From contig URJE01000002.1 in assembly GCA_900547965.1 (NCBI GenBank), positions 1 to 51,927 of the forward strand: a stretch of 51,927 nucleotides of DNA, given 5' to 3'. Origin of the DNA: an uncultured Eggerthella sp. Lineage in GTDB: Bacteria; Actinomycetota; Coriobacteriia; Coriobacteriales; Eggerthellaceae. Below, in pieces: positions 25,933 to 35,696 of this stretch. Position 1 is the first letter of the stretch; the number at the start of each line of letters is the position of its first letter. The position numbers and the translations under genes were made by a program. The notes beneath the pieces were generated by a model. That model saw nothing but the letters and a program-made list of their open reading frames with translations, did not search any database and was not told the DNA's origin.

Positions 25933-26507
25933 TATGCATCCTTCCTGAGGGTTACCAGCGATGTGTCTCCGTAGTTCTTTACGGATACCACCGTGTATTC
26001 TAGCGCATCGCATGCCTGCTCAACAGCGGCTTTGTCTTTTTTGGCGTACTCATAGACAATCAAAGCGCCAGAAGCGATGCGCCCCGCTTCATCAAGCCCG
26101 CGAACCAAGCCAAGTACCTTTTCGGCTTCAAATGCGTATGGGGGGTCGAGAAAAACCAGATCAAAGGCTGGCCCCTTAACCTGTGGAAGGCCAAACGCAT
26201 CTCCACGGCGAAGCGTATAGCGATCACGGGGAAGTTTCAACGAGGTTATGTTGCTCTCCACGATACGAGCCGCTTCTCTACCTTGTTCCGAAAACAGAAC
26301 ATGAGTGGCACCACGGCTCAATGCTTCCAGACCCAACGCACCCGAGCCAGCGAAAGCATCCAGAACCCGAGCGCCCTCCAATGTTCCTCGCGCACTCACA
26401 AGCGAGCTCATAAGCGCTTCACGAACACGATCAGTGGTGGGGCGGGTTTCGTCGCCCTTAAGCGACTTCAAAGAGCGACCGCGAAATTCGCCAGCAATGA
26501 TCCTCAT
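25932..26507 (-). CDS. rsmD: 16S rRNA (guanine-966-N2)-methyltransferase
   Basis: Methylates G966 of 16S rRNA. The 191-aa Rossmann protein opens with MRIIAGEFRGRSL, has the SAM site VLDAFAGSGALGLEAL near 48-63 and the catalytic DPPY near 121-124. Start and stop overlap its neighbours (ATGA with recG, TAATG with coaD), so the genes are tightly coupled. Confidence 0.96.
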   Translation of the reverse strand: MRIIAGEFRGRSLKSLKGDETRPTTDRVREALMSSLVSARGTLEGARVLDAFAGSGALGLEALSRGATHVLFSEQGREAARIVESNITSLKLPRDRYTLRRGDAFGLPQVKGPAFDLVFLDPPYAFEAEKVLGLVRGLDEAGRIASGALIVYEYAKKDKAAVEQACDALEYTVVSVKNYGDTSLVTLRKDA

Positions 26508-28708
26508 CGGTTCCTCATCTCCTGTATGGTCTGCAGTTCCTGCATAACAATTGCTCGTTCATCTTCCATTAAATCATCGGTCTCGAAGACGCTTCGCGCA
26601 TCATGGTACGCAGCTTCGATAACCGCTTTGTCTCGCACAACGTTAACCAGTTTCAATGGCGAAGCGCCATGCTGTCGGTCTCCAAAGATATCACCCTCAC
26701 GACGCAGGGATAGGTCCATTTCAGAAAGGGCAAATCCATCTTCGGTTTCCTCCATGGCACCCAAACGTTCCAACGCCTCGGGGGCACGTGAGCGAGACAC
26801 CAAGAAAACCTGCCCTGGCAAACTGCCACGACCGACACGACCACGCAGCTGGTGGAGCTGAGCCAAACCAAAACGATCCGCATCTTCGATGATCATAACC
26901 GTGGCATTCGGAACGTCAACGCCAACTTCGACCACGGTAGTAGACACCAACACGTCGATATCCCCGTCACGGAACCGTCGCATCACCTCGTTCTTTTCGC
27001 TTGGCGCCATCTTACCGTGAAGAAGAGCAATCGAAGCCTGGGGGACGACTTGAGAGCGCAGTATCTCAGCGTGCTTAGTGGCAGCCGATAAGGTGTCACC
27101 AATCGCATCATGCTCGATGCCCCATTCAATTGCCGCATATTCGATGGACGCATCATCATCTTCGTCTCGTTCGGCAGGCGTGCTTTTGGGCAGCTCAAGA
27201 CCAATCAGAGGGCAGATAACGTATGCCTGTTCACCGCGAGATAGAGCAGCGCGCAAGGCATCATACGCTATCCCCTCCTCCGAGAAATGGCATACCTTTG
27301 TACTGCGCCCGCCTTGCTTTGCAGGAGGCTGATGAAGGTAAGAAAGAGAAAGGCCACCGTAGCGAGCCAACGCAAGCGAGCGCGGAATGGGAGTGGCCGT
27401 CATTGAAAGAATATCGGCACCTGGAGCCTTGGCGATCAAAGCCTGGCGCTGCTCGACGCCAAAGCGTTGCTGCTCATCAATACACACAAGCGAACAATCC
27501 TGCGCAACAACGTTATCTTGGAGCAAGGCATGCGTACCAAACAAAACCTTGATGTCTCCACGGGCAAAATGAGCAATTGCCGCTTCTTTTTCTTCACGGG
27601 GGGTTTGCCCCATAATAGTTGACCAGGGCACGTTGCAAGCATCGAGAATTGGGCCAAGGGAAATACCGTATTGAGACACCAAGACCTCGGTAGGGCCCAT
27701 GAGTATAGCCTGATGGCCGCTCAGCACAGCGCACACGAGCGCAAATGCCGCAACAACAGTCTTGCCCGTGCCAACGTCGCCCAGCAAAAGGTGGTTCATA
27801 GGATACCGCTCAGCCATCCTTGCAAGGATATCCCCCACCGCCGCTTCCTGATCTTCAGTAAGGCTAAAGGGCAAGCAAGCCTTAATCCGATTCACGTCGA
27901 TATCGGAAAGAGTCTGTTGGAATGGAGCATGCTGCTCTGCACGCTTCCGTTCGCGATCAACCAACTCCAGTTCAAGGAAAAAAAGCTCTTCGTAGCGAAG
28001 GCGTCGGCGAGCCTGAATGGAATCATCAAGCGAAACGGGCTTATGGATCCCGCGAAATGCCTCAAAACGCGAATAGAGACGGTACTTGCGACGGAATGAG
28101 AGAGGCAGAGGATCGTAAGTGCCCTGCACTTGTTCCAATGCGTTCCCCACGATTCGCTTCATCATTGCTCGCGAGATCTTCGAGGTTGAAGGGTGAATAG
28201 GCAAAAACCTGCCTCGGACCTCTTCCCCGGGTTCATGCTTTTCAATAAGCGGATTGGTCATTCGCTTAAAACCGTAGGAAAACTCAACTTTCCCCGAAAC
28301 GACAACCAAATCACCCTTTCCGATCTTCTCGGAAAGCCAAGGTTGATTGAAGCATGAAGCAATGATCAAGCCCGTTTCATCAACAAGGGACACTTCAGTA
28401 AGCGTCAGCTTTGAACGGATTCGTTTGAGCTTTATTTCATAAACCTGAGCCGCAAGCGTGCATCGAGTCCCAATTTGCGCACTTTGCGCAGTAACCACTT
28501 TCGACATGTCAACATACCGCAATGGATAGCACTGCAATAAATCACGAACAGTAGCGACGCCCATCGCTCGTGCAAGAGCCTGCGCACGTGCGGGACTTAC
28601 CTGCTTAACCGAGGAGACCGGAGCATCAAGTGCCAAGGTAGCATGAAGGCGGTCTGGGCTTGCGCCGCGGACCGCCTTCAGGGAATCATTTGTTCTATTC
28701 ACCGACAC
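26504..28708 (-). CDS. recG: ATP-dependent DNA helicase RecG
   Basis: Branch-migration helicase that reverses stalled replication forks. The 734-aa product has an N-terminal OB-like wedge domain, Walker A GDVGTGKT, the DEQQ box in CIDEQQRFGVEQR, SMTATPIPRSLAL and HQLRGRVGRG. Its length is normal. The start is a GTG with AGGAA 8 bases upstream. It follows fakA by 23 bases; fakA-recG adjacency is common in Gram-positives. Confidence 0.96.
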   Translation of the reverse strand: MSVNRTNDSLKAVRGASPDRLHATLALDAPVSSVKQVSPARAQALARAMGVATVRDLLQCYPLRYVDMSKVVTAQSAQIGTRCTLAAQVYEIKLKRIRSKLTLTEVSLVDETGLIIASCFNQPWLSEKIGKGDLVVVSGKVEFSYGFKRMTNPLIEKHEPGEEVRGRFLPIHPSTSKISRAMMKRIVGNALEQVQGTYDPLPLSFRRKYRLYSRFEAFRGIHKPVSLDDSIQARRRLRYEELFFLELELVDRERKRAEQHAPFQQTLSDIDVNRIKACLPFSLTEDQEAAVGDILARMAERYPMNHLLLGDVGTGKTVVAAFALVCAVLSGHQAILMGPTEVLVSQYGISLGPILDACNVPWSTIMGQTPREEKEAAIAHFARGDIKVLFGTHALLQDNVVAQDCSLVCIDEQQRFGVEQRQALIAKAPGADILSMTATPIPRSLALARYGGLSLSYLHQPPAKQGGRSTKVCHFSEEGIAYDALRAALSRGEQAYVICPLIGLELPKSTPAERDEDDDASIEYAAIEWGIEHDAIGDTLSAATKHAEILRSQVVPQASIALLHGKMAPSEKNEVMRRFRDGDIDVLVSTTVVEVGVDVPNATVMIIEDADRFGLAQLHQLRGRVGRGSLPGQVFLVSRSRAPEALERLGAMEETEDGFALSEMDLSLRREGDIFGDRQHGASPLKLVNVVRDKAVIEAAYHDARSVFETDDLMEDERAIVMQELQTIQEMRNR

Positions 28709-28731
28709 GTATGCCGTTCCTAATGAGGGTG

Positions 28732-30360
28732 CTATTCAACAGAGAGAACGATAGGATACAGCGGCTGCTCACCACGGTGAGAGTCGATTTCAAGATCCTC
28801 GAATTCTTCCTCAATGCGCGCCAAAAGAGCCTCGAACTCCTCATCGGAATAATCTTCACCGGCAAGAATAGTAAGCGTATCTGCATCTTCGGCATCCATA
28901 GCCTCAAGAACACGAATGGTGGCGTCTTCAATAGAGTCGGAAACAACCTCAAGATCGCCATCAGCAATGCCGATAACGTCACCATCATGGATAGGGTTGC
29001 CGTGAACGTCCTTTGAATCTTTGATGGCGCGAGTGATTTCACCCGTCTTCACGTCTTCGCAGGCTTCGGTCATAGCCTCAACGTTTTCTTCAAGAGTTGC
29101 ATCTTCGTCAAAGGCAAACAAAGCAGAGAAAGCCTCGGGGACGCTCTTGGTTGTTACCACAGCACAGGGCTTTTCGGAAACCTGAGCACACGACTGGGAA
29201 GCCATGATGATATTGCTGTTGTTCGGAAGGATGATTACAGAATCCGCGTTTACTGCATTCACCGCATCCAGCAGTTCCTTGGTGGACGGATTCATGGTCT
29301 GGCCGCCAGACACAACATAATCGACACCAAGGCTTTCCAGAATAGCCGCGTTACCAGAACCGGCAGCTACCGCGACAAAGCCGATAGCCTTATGGGCAGC
29401 TTCCTGCTCTGCTTCAAGCTTTTCGGTGCGCTCTTCGCTCTGCAGTTTCATGTTGTGAATGAATACCTCAAAGATTTCGCCACGCTCCAAGAAGTACGCA
29501 AGAACCTTGTCAGGCGTATTCGAGTGAACATGAACCTTGAACTTCGGTGTGCTTCCCACACACAGCTCGCAATCGCCCATGGTTTGCAGGAAGTCGAGTG
29601 CTTCTTCGGGATCGAGCGTTTCGGAGTTGACCAAGAACTCGTTACAGTACTTGTACTTGGAGCCTTCCCAGTCGTTGATCTGCTCGATTTCAACCTTCGG
29701 AGCAGCCGTACGGGCAAATGCAAGCTCATCAACCATAGCCTCGGCGCGACCAGTAAGGGAAGCGACAAAAGAATCAAAGAAAATAGCGATGCCGAAGCCA
29801 CCGGCGTCAACTACCCCATTTTCCTTCAGCACAGGAAGAAGTTCAGGCGTACGCTGCACGGAAGCGTAGGACTCGCCTACAATGAACTGCAGACCTTCAT
29901 CAAGCTCCATCTTCTTCTTGCGAGCCTTATGCGCAGCAGCGGCAGTGTCGCGCAGAACGGTAAGGATCGTGCCTTCTACCGGCTTGCGAACAGCGTTGAA
30001 AGCAACTTCTACTGCGCACGAAAAAGCATCATCTACCGCAACGATATCGAATTCTTCATGATCGGCAATACCTTCGCACAAGCCACGCATAATCTGAGAG
30101 GTGATTACACCAGAATTGCCACGCGCGCCCATAAGAGCACCAGTGGTAATAGCGCGACGGCGATCTTCGCTAGAAGCGCCAATAGGGAGCTTTGCCAGGT
30201 TTTCCACAACCATAGCCAAGGTAAGGGACATGTTAGTGCCCGTATCGCCGTCGGGAACGGGGAAAACGTTCAGGCGATTAATCTCATCCTTACGAGCTTC
30301 CAATGCCTTCGCTGCAGCAGCAATGGCATTGATGATGTCGTTAGATGTGTAATTGCTCAT
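28732..30360 (-). CDS. fakA: DAK2-domain fatty acid kinase subunit (FakA/YloV family)
   Basis: FakA phosphorylates fatty acids held by a FakB (DegV) protein, feeding PlsX/PlsY. The 542-aa product has the DAK2 ATP site NVFPVPDGDTGTNM at 31-44, GARGNSGVI near 93-101, a middle linker, and a C-terminal DegV-like fold (ILPNNSNI, ALFAFDED). No fakB is in the window. The location between an asp23/gls24-like gene and recG matches the yloU-yloV-recG order of Gram-positives. Confidence 0.88.
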   Translation of the reverse strand: MSNYTSNDIINAIAAAAKALEARKDEINRLNVFPVPDGDTGTNMSLTLAMVVENLAKLPIGASSEDRRRAITTGALMGARGNSGVITSQIMRGLCEGIADHEEFDIVAVDDAFSCAVEVAFNAVRKPVEGTILTVLRDTAAAAHKARKKKMELDEGLQFIVGESYASVQRTPELLPVLKENGVVDAGGFGIAIFFDSFVASLTGRAEAMVDELAFARTAAPKVEIEQINDWEGSKYKYCNEFLVNSETLDPEEALDFLQTMGDCELCVGSTPKFKVHVHSNTPDKVLAYFLERGEIFEVFIHNMKLQSEERTEKLEAEQEAAHKAIGFVAVAAGSGNAAILESLGVDYVVSGGQTMNPSTKELLDAVNAVNADSVIILPNNSNIIMASQSCAQVSEKPCAVVTTKSVPEAFSALFAFDEDATLEENVEAMTEACEDVKTGEITRAIKDSKDVHGNPIHDGDVIGIADGDLEVVSDSIEDATIRVLEAMDAEDADTLTILAGEDYSDEEFEALLARIEEEFEDLEIDSHRGEQPLYPIVLSVE

Positions 30361-30408
30361 AGTTAAGTTGTACTCCTCGAATGACCTAATACACCTAAGC
30401 AGTGCGTC

Positions 30409-30753
30409 CTAGCGAACTTTGATTCCCTGAACGTGAACCTCCACGCCCTTGAGCGGCGTGCGAACGAATTCCTTCAGGGCGAACGTTACCTGCTCGGCAA
30501 GATTAGTGGACACCACATTGATGTTCACGCCGTGCTCCAAGATAACGTAGAGGCTTACCGTAGTGCCCTCTTCGTCGGAGGAAACAACGATGCCCCTGCG
30601 AAGGCGAGACTGAGGAAGGATTTTCGCCAGTCCATCTGCGGCATTCGGGGCCGCCATACCCACAACGCCATAGCATTCCAATGCCGCATGACCAGCAACA
30701 TCTGCAATGACATCTTCAGAAACGATAAGGTCTCCTGCGATTTCGTTACCCAT
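30409..30753 (-). CDS. Asp23/Gls24 family envelope-stress protein
   Basis: A 114-aa protein of the Asp23/YloU family. It contains ISEDVIADVAGHAALE-like family sequence (SEDVIADVAGHAAL) near residue 12 and ends with GVEVHVQGIKV. Members associate with the membrane or respond to alkaline and cell-wall stress, but the activity is unknown. The ATG has AAAGGA about 8 bases upstream. It is the first gene of the fakA-recG operon. Confidence 0.9.
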   Translation of the reverse strand: MGNEIAGDLIVSEDVIADVAGHAALECYGVVGMAAPNAADGLAKILPQSRLRRGIVVSSDEEGTTVSLYVILEHGVNINVVSTNLAEQVTFALKEFVRTPLKGVEVHVQGIKVR

Positions 30754-30819
30754 TTATCTATCCTTTCATAGACGCTTTGCCACATGAGCGGGCGCCCAAT
30801 GACGAATGACCAGTTAACC

Positions 30820-30825
30820 AGTATA
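30820..30825 (-). promoter_or_regulatory. Candidate -10 for the asp23-fakA-recG operon
   Basis: TATACT on the minus strand, 67 bases before the first start codon. No strong -35 is seen. Confidence 0.35.
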
Positions 30826-30997
30826 GCTGATGGTGCACGAATGAACGTCTTGGGAGGCCTTGCGCACCGAACATTCAAAAGTCCTTAGTTTGTCGAAGTA
30901 TCTAAATTTTTTTCCTATGCAATACCACTATTCCAACATCAATTTGACAATTGAGTGCTATCCTTGCTGCTTGATCGCCAAACCTCCAAGAATTATC

Positions 30998-31026
30998 TTG
31001 GTTGAAGCTTGAGTATGTGGTATAGT
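30998..31026 (+). promoter_or_regulatory. Promoter of rpmB
   Basis: TTGGTT (30998-31003), 17 bases, TATAGT (31021-31026), placing the start near 31033 and a 60-base leader. The rest of the 340-base gap (30754-31094) holds the divergent asp23 promoter and the dyad TCAATT-TGAC-AATTGA upstream of this promoter; I see no gene in it. Confidence 0.75.
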
Positions 31027-31094
31027 ATTCAGGCTTTTGGAAATCAGCGGTATTCAGCCGTATCAAAATACGAAGTAAATGGAGTTGATCAAGA

Positions 31095-31283
31095 ATGTCC
31101 AAAGTATGCGAGATCTGCGGTAAGGCACCCGTTGCTGGTCGTAGCATCAGCCACTCTCATCGCGTAAGCAACCGCACCTTCCGTCCTAACATCCAGAAGA
31201 TCACCGTTAAGGTTGACGGCAAGGTAAAGCGCGCCAACGTGTGCACCAAGTGCATGAAGGCAGGTAAGGTAGAGCGCGCTTAG
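31095..31283 (+). CDS. rpmB: 50S ribosomal protein L28
   Basis: A 62-aa ribosomal protein with MSKVCEICGKAPVAG at the start, HRVSNRTFRPNIQK in the middle and a second cysteine pair in CTKC, the zinc-binding form. It is transcribed alone on the plus strand, divergent from the asp23 operon, with its own promoter and terminator. Confidence 0.97.
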   Translation: MSKVCEICGKAPVAGRSISHSHRVSNRTFRPNIQKITVKVDGKVKRANVCTKCMKAGKVERA

Positions 31284-31329
31284 CGTTTTTCTTCCCCATT
31301 ACCGAGGGCATTTGCTTCTCAATTATGTA

Positions 31330-31352
31330 GCCACCCGAAAGGGTGGCATTTC
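31330..31352 (+). terminator. Terminator of rpmB
   Basis: GCCACCC-GAAA-GGGTGGC hairpin followed by ATTTCTT, about 47 bases after the rpmB stop. The T-run is interrupted. Confidence 0.7.
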
Positions 31353-31465
31353 TTGGTTATAGCGATACCGCAAAGCGTAATCTTATATCGAGAAAACCTC
31401 TCCGAGCTTAAGGTAAAGAAGAACTATCCTTTGCCCCTACCTAGTTAGCGTTGCTCGATAAGGCA

Positions 31466-31500
31466 AGAAAAAAGAAGGGCAACCAATGGTTGCCCTTCTT
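31466..31500. terminator. Bidirectional terminator at the end of the smpB operon
   Basis: Perfect 13-bp stem AAGAAGGGCAACC/GGTTGCCCTTCTT, with an A-run to its left giving CTTTTTTC for minus-strand transcripts. It lies 70 bases beyond the small acidic gene. Confidence 0.85.
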
Positions 31501-31569
31501 TACTGATACACTGCTTCCTAAACGTCGAACACGCCACGAAACGACCAACATCGATCAAATGGAGCAGGG

Positions 31570-31977
31570 CTACTTAAACTTGAAAAGACCCCTGATTTCA
31601 TTCATGGTGCCTGAAAGCTCACTTACTACTTCTTTTCCATCGCGATAAATACCAGCCATGGTTTTACCTGCGTCTTTAAGGTTGTCTTTTGCCTTGGCAG
31701 ACAAAAAACCCTCTTCGTCATCTGCCTCAGATGCTGAAGTCTTAGAAGCCTTCTCGACATTGTCATCCTCTTCAGCAGACGAGCTAGGCTCCTCTTCCTG
31801 CAAAGCGGATTCGGCATGCTTCTCTAAATCAAGCTGCAACAAGTACAGGGAATCATCTAATTTATCCAAGCGTTTTGCATAACCCGGGGCATCAGAGTCC
31901 AAGGAATCCACTGCAGCACGCACATCGTCCAAACGCGCATGCAAAGTATCAATCATTTGGTAGATATCTTCGTTCAA
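31570..31977 (-). CDS. Small acidic protein of unknown function
   Basis: A 135-aa protein I do not recognise. The N-terminal half (about 1-60) is helical with heptad-like Leu spacing, suggesting a short coiled coil. Residues 62-90 are very acidic and Ser-rich, probably disordered. The C-terminus is amphipathic (AGKTMAGIYRDGKEVVSEL). No membrane segment or cysteine is present. It starts 8 bases after smpB and is the last gene before the terminator, so it is probably expressed with the ribosome-rescue genes. Confidence 0.7.
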   Translation of the reverse strand: MNEDIYQMIDTLHARLDDVRAAVDSLDSDAPGYAKRLDKLDDSLYLLQLDLEKHAESALQEEEPSSSAEEDDNVEKASKTSASEADDEEGFLSAKAKDNLKDAGKTMAGIYRDGKEVVSELSGTMNEIRGLFKFK

Positions 31978-31985
31978 AGCGGCTC

Positions 31986-32456
31986 CTAACGATAACGCTC
32001 TTTCATGGCACGTTCGATTTCGCGCTTCGAATCTCGCTCTGCCATCGAAGCACGTTTGTCGTACAGTTTTTTACCACGAGCGACAGCTAATTCTATCTTC
32101 ACCCGAGAATTGCGATCAAAATAAATCTTAATCGGTACTAATGCCATACCTTTTTCCTGGGTTTTACGCTCAAGGTCACGAATTTCGTTTCGATGAAGAA
32201 GCAGCTTGCGCTTCCGATCGGGGTCGGGGTTGTTCAGATTGCCATGGCTGTAGGGAGAGATATGCAAATTGTTCACCCAAACCTCACCCTTACGAATAAG
32301 GGCGAAGCAATCCGTAAGCTGGCAGTTGTTTTCGCGCAACGAACAAACTTCGGTTCCCGTAAGAACCACACCGGCTTCGTACGTTTGCAAGATCTCATAA
32401 TCATGAAATGCACGACGATTCTTTGCGATTACTTTGGTTGTTTCTTTCTTGGCCAT
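31986..32456 (-). CDS. smpB: SsrA-binding protein SmpB
   Basis: Binds tmRNA and brings it to stalled ribosomes. The 156-aa product has KNRRAFHDYEIL near 12-23, GVVLTGTEVCSLR near 29-41, NNLHISPYSHGN and the basic C-terminal tail RDSKREIERAMKERYR that enters the mRNA channel. Its RNA partner, ssrA, is at 6181-6548. It begins 2 bases after the M42 peptidase gene. Confidence 0.97.
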   Translation of the reverse strand: MAKKETTKVIAKNRRAFHDYEILQTYEAGVVLTGTEVCSLRENNCQLTDCFALIRKGEVWVNNLHISPYSHGNLNNPDPDRKRKLLLHRNEIRDLERKTQEKGMALVPIKIYFDRNSRVKIELAVARGKKLYDKRASMAERDSKREIERAMKERYR

Positions 32457-32458
32457 TC

Positions 32459-33529
32459 TTACATTCCTGGAACGAAGGACACATCTTCATCAAGATCGAG
32501 GATAAAGCGCTTTAACAGGGTTACCGTATCCTCGATATCGGACAGCTTAACCACTTCAGTGGGAGTATGCATATAACGCAGCGGTATAGAGACCAGGCCA
32601 GTAGCACAGCCACCACGCTGAATCTGCATCTCTGAAGCATCAGTGCCCGAATCGCCTGGCTCGGCTTCGAATTGGACCCTGACCCCCTCGGCTTCAGCGG
32701 CGGCGCACAAGCGCTCAAATACCACCGGATTGATATTGGGACCGCGAGCAATAACAGGGCCCTTTCCACAGGACACCGAACCATACTTGTCGGTATCGAT
32801 ACCGGGATAATCGGTCGCATGAGTTACATCGAGGGCAATGGCCACATCGGGCTCGATGCTGAAGGCGGACGTATTTGCCCCTCGAGATCCAATTTCCTCC
32901 TGAACGGTAGCAGCACAAATGTAATCGCCTAACGAGCCGTCTGCGCGCTTAAGCTCCTCCATAACACGGGTAATCACGTACACACCCGCTTTGTCATCGA
33001 AAGCTCGCGAAACGGCCATCCCCTTACCGTATTTCTCGAAACCAACGCCATACGTAATGATGTCCCCAACACGTACCGATTCACGCACCTTACGCGACGG
33101 AAGTCCGAGGTCGACGAAGAGCCCGCTAATGGGGGTCACCTTGGTTCGTTCGTCGGACTCGATAAGATGGATAGGCTTTCGACCCACGACTCCACGCAAG
33201 ATACCCTGTGAAGTATGCACATCGACGCGAAGCCCCGGCAAAATAGCCGCATCAACGCCTCCGACAGGAACAACACGAAGAAAACCCTGGGAGTCGATGC
33301 TTTTTACCATAAGGCCGACTTCGTCCATATGGGCGGCAATCATCACCGAAGGAGCTGAGCCGTTGCCAAGCATGCGAGCATGGACCGATCCCATTACATC
33401 GGTCTCAATCACATCGGCGCATTCAGCCAGCCTTTCACGGACCAAGTGAGCAACCAAAGATTCCGTGCCCGTGACAGAAGGCGTTTCAAGCAAACGCTTC
33501 AAATACGTTTTGTCTGCGAGTTTAGCCAT
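32459..33529 (-). CDS. M42 family metallopeptidase (glutamyl aminopeptidase/FrvX-like)
   Basis: Cytosolic dinuclear-metal aminopeptidase family. The 356-aa product has the metal ligands in AAHMDE (65-70), SRAFDDKAGVYV and VQEEIGSRGA (the catalytic EE pair), and a late HATDYPGID and MHTP. The start is set at the ATG at 33529 rather than the upstream in-frame codon at 33556, because homology begins there. The substrate cannot be fixed from sequence. Confidence 0.9.
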   Translation of the reverse strand: MAKLADKTYLKRLLETPSVTGTESLVAHLVRERLAECADVIETDVMGSVHARMLGNGSAPSVMIAAHMDEVGLMVKSIDSQGFLRVVPVGGVDAAILPGLRVDVHTSQGILRGVVGRKPIHLIESDERTKVTPISGLFVDLGLPSRKVRESVRVGDIITYGVGFEKYGKGMAVSRAFDDKAGVYVITRVMEELKRADGSLGDYICAATVQEEIGSRGANTSAFSIEPDVAIALDVTHATDYPGIDTDKYGSVSCGKGPVIARGPNINPVVFERLCAAAEAEGVRVQFEAEPGDSGTDASEMQIQRGGCATGLVSIPLRYMHTPTEVVKLSDIEDTVTLLKRFILDLDEDVSFVPGM

Positions 33530-33589
33530 AATAGACCTACGATTCTTAAGGGGCACAAGCCCAGTAATAACAATATCGAGTACTGAGGA

Positions 33590-33595
33590 ATTATA
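33590..33595 (-). promoter_or_regulatory. Candidate internal promoter for the M42 peptidase-smpB unit
   Basis: A perfect TATAAT on the minus strand in the 110-base gap between rnr and the peptidase gene, 61 bases before the start. The -35 is poor, so this may be a weak internal promoter. Confidence 0.4.
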
Positions 33596-33639
33596 CCCCG
33601 CACTAGGAAATCAAACATAATAGAGCCATAGCACAAGCA

Positions 33640-35688
33640 TTACTCATAAGAGGTGGCAAGTTTGAAACGCAATCTGCGTTCACGGGGTTTCGCGGAAACA
33701 AGAACAACCTGGATTGTTTGTCCAAGACGATAACGAACGCCTGTTGATGCTCCGTTAAGCATTTGCCTTTCAGGATCAAACGAAAAATACTCTTCACCAA
33801 GATCCTCAATGGCAAGAGAACCCGTTGCCGTGCATTCCAAGCGAACCATAAGGCCAAAGGTGGAAACCGAAGAAACAACGCCGGTAAAAGTTTGCCCTGT
33901 AAACCGCTCAAGATACTCAATGATCTTAGTGAGCTGAGACTGCCGAGCGGCTTTTTCCGCTTCGCGCTCCATATAAGACGAATGCTCGGCCATCCAAGCA
34001 AGCGAATTACGCTGCGCCTCATAGGTTGCACTGTGACCGAAAAACGCCTCTTTGAGCATTCGATGCACCAACAAATCGGGATATCGGCGAATTGGGCTGG
34101 TGAAATGGCAATACGTTTGAAGGGCCAAGCCATAATGATCGCTCAGTTCGGTACGATAGACGGCTCGCTTCATCGCGCGAAGCAGAAGCACATTCACCAG
34201 CTCCTGCTGAGGCGTTCCTTGCACGCGCGCTAATACATCCTGCAAAGTATGAGGATTGCCGTCGCAGAAAAGGCGCTTGTTCACATCCGAAAACAAGGAA
34301 GATTCCTGAAGAACTTCGTAAAGCGCGCGCAGTGCATCTCCATCAGGGGCGTCATGCACTCGGTACACACAGGGCAAGCCTTTTTCGGTAAGCCACTGAG
34401 CAACAAGGCTATTGGCTAAGATCATAGGTTCTTCAATAAGCTCTGTTGCAGCAGTTCGGCGACGATAGGTGATTTCTAGAGGATGCCCTTCCCCGTCAAG
34501 CTTAGCTTTTGCCTCGACCCTATCGAAATCCATGCAGCCATCTTTTTTACGACGGGCAAACAGAGCCTTTGCCAGAGTATCGAGCTTTGGCACGCGATCG
34601 ATGAGGGCAAGCACCGCTTCTTCAGACAAAGCCTTTGTCCCAATCGGCACTTCGCATTCAGCAAGAGCTTGCTTACATTTCTCCACAGAACGGGAGCGGT
34701 TAGACGCCTCAAGGAGCGCCTGAGCTTGATCGTATGACAGGCGCGCTTTTGAGCGAATAACAGAGGGGAACACCTCGTACGAAAGAACAGAACCGCTTGG
34801 AGACAATTCGGCCTTAACGCTGATGGTGCAGCGATCCTCTTCAGGCATCAAGGAGCACAGCCCATTGCTTAGCTTTTCCGGAAGCATGGGGAGGACCCGG
34901 TCTACCAAATACACTGAAGTTGCACGTCGTCGAGCGTCCATATCGAGAGATGAATCATAGGCGACAAAGCGAGACACATCGGCAATATGCACGCCAAGGA
35001 CAAAGTTGTTACCCTTGCGCTCAAATGAAACCGCATCATCGAAATCTCGCGCATCAACAGGATCGATAGTAAAGATAAAGTCGTCGCGTAAATCGCGATA
35101 CCCTTGAACTGTGGCAAGTGAGGCGTCGAGGGAGCACTGATCGGCCTCCTCGATAGCAGCTGGAGAAAACTCGGTTTCAAATTGATGTTCGGCGATGATC
35201 AGATCAATAGCGATATCGGCATCCGATTCCGAACCAAGCACACGCACCACCGTGCCCGTAGCAGCAGAATTTCGCGTAGGGAACTCGATTATACGAACCT
35301 CGACCAAATCGCCGTCATTAACCTGAGGGGCATCGCTTCTGAGCGTGAAAATGTCACAAGGAACAGAAGGGTCTTCGGGCACCACAACGCCAAAAGGCTC
35401 AGCAACTTCATAACGTCCAATAAGAGTATCTCGCGCACGCATGATAACGCGCGCAACGCGAGCAGAAGGCTTTCGGGAAACTTCAGAGTAGTGCCTGTCG
35501 GAAGATTGCCCGGAAAGACGTGAAACCTCAACCAAATCGCCAGGGAACGCACCGTTTACCTTTGAAGCAGGAACAAAAAACTCCCCCTCCGCCGTCTTGA
35601 CGAAACCGAATCCCTGAGCGCTCAGCTCAAGAATGCCTTGTGGTTTTGCTTTAGGATGCCTACGAGCCTTGGAACTACGTCGTGCCAT
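33640..35688 (-). CDS. rnr: Ribonuclease R (RNB-family exoribonuclease)
   Basis: Processive 3'-5' exonuclease that degrades structured and tmRNA-tagged transcripts. The 682-aa product has a Lys/Arg-rich N-terminus, cold-shock-like domains, the RNB catalytic aspartates in DARDFDDAV (about 212-220), TSPIRRYPDLLVHR, and a C-terminal S1 domain. It is shorter than E. coli RNase R and lacks the long basic tail. The start is the ATG at 35688, with AAGG 7 bases upstream. It lies in the operon that also holds smpB, a frequent association. Confidence 0.95.
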   Translation of the reverse strand: MARRSSKARRHPKAKPQGILELSAQGFGFVKTAEGEFFVPASKVNGAFPGDLVEVSRLSGQSSDRHYSEVSRKPSARVARVIMRARDTLIGRYEVAEPFGVVVPEDPSVPCDIFTLRSDAPQVNDGDLVEVRIIEFPTRNSAATGTVVRVLGSESDADIAIDLIIAEHQFETEFSPAAIEEADQCSLDASLATVQGYRDLRDDFIFTIDPVDARDFDDAVSFERKGNNFVLGVHIADVSRFVAYDSSLDMDARRRATSVYLVDRVLPMLPEKLSNGLCSLMPEEDRCTISVKAELSPSGSVLSYEVFPSVIRSKARLSYDQAQALLEASNRSRSVEKCKQALAECEVPIGTKALSEEAVLALIDRVPKLDTLAKALFARRKKDGCMDFDRVEAKAKLDGEGHPLEITYRRRTAATELIEEPMILANSLVAQWLTEKGLPCVYRVHDAPDGDALRALYEVLQESSLFSDVNKRLFCDGNPHTLQDVLARVQGTPQQELVNVLLLRAMKRAVYRTELSDHYGLALQTYCHFTSPIRRYPDLLVHRMLKEAFFGHSATYEAQRNSLAWMAEHSSYMEREAEKAARQSQLTKIIEYLERFTGQTFTGVVSSVSTFGLMVRLECTATGSLAIEDLGEEYFSFDPERQMLNGASTGVRYRLGQTIQVVLVSAKPRERRLRFKLATSYE

Positions 35689-35696
35689 TTCCACCC

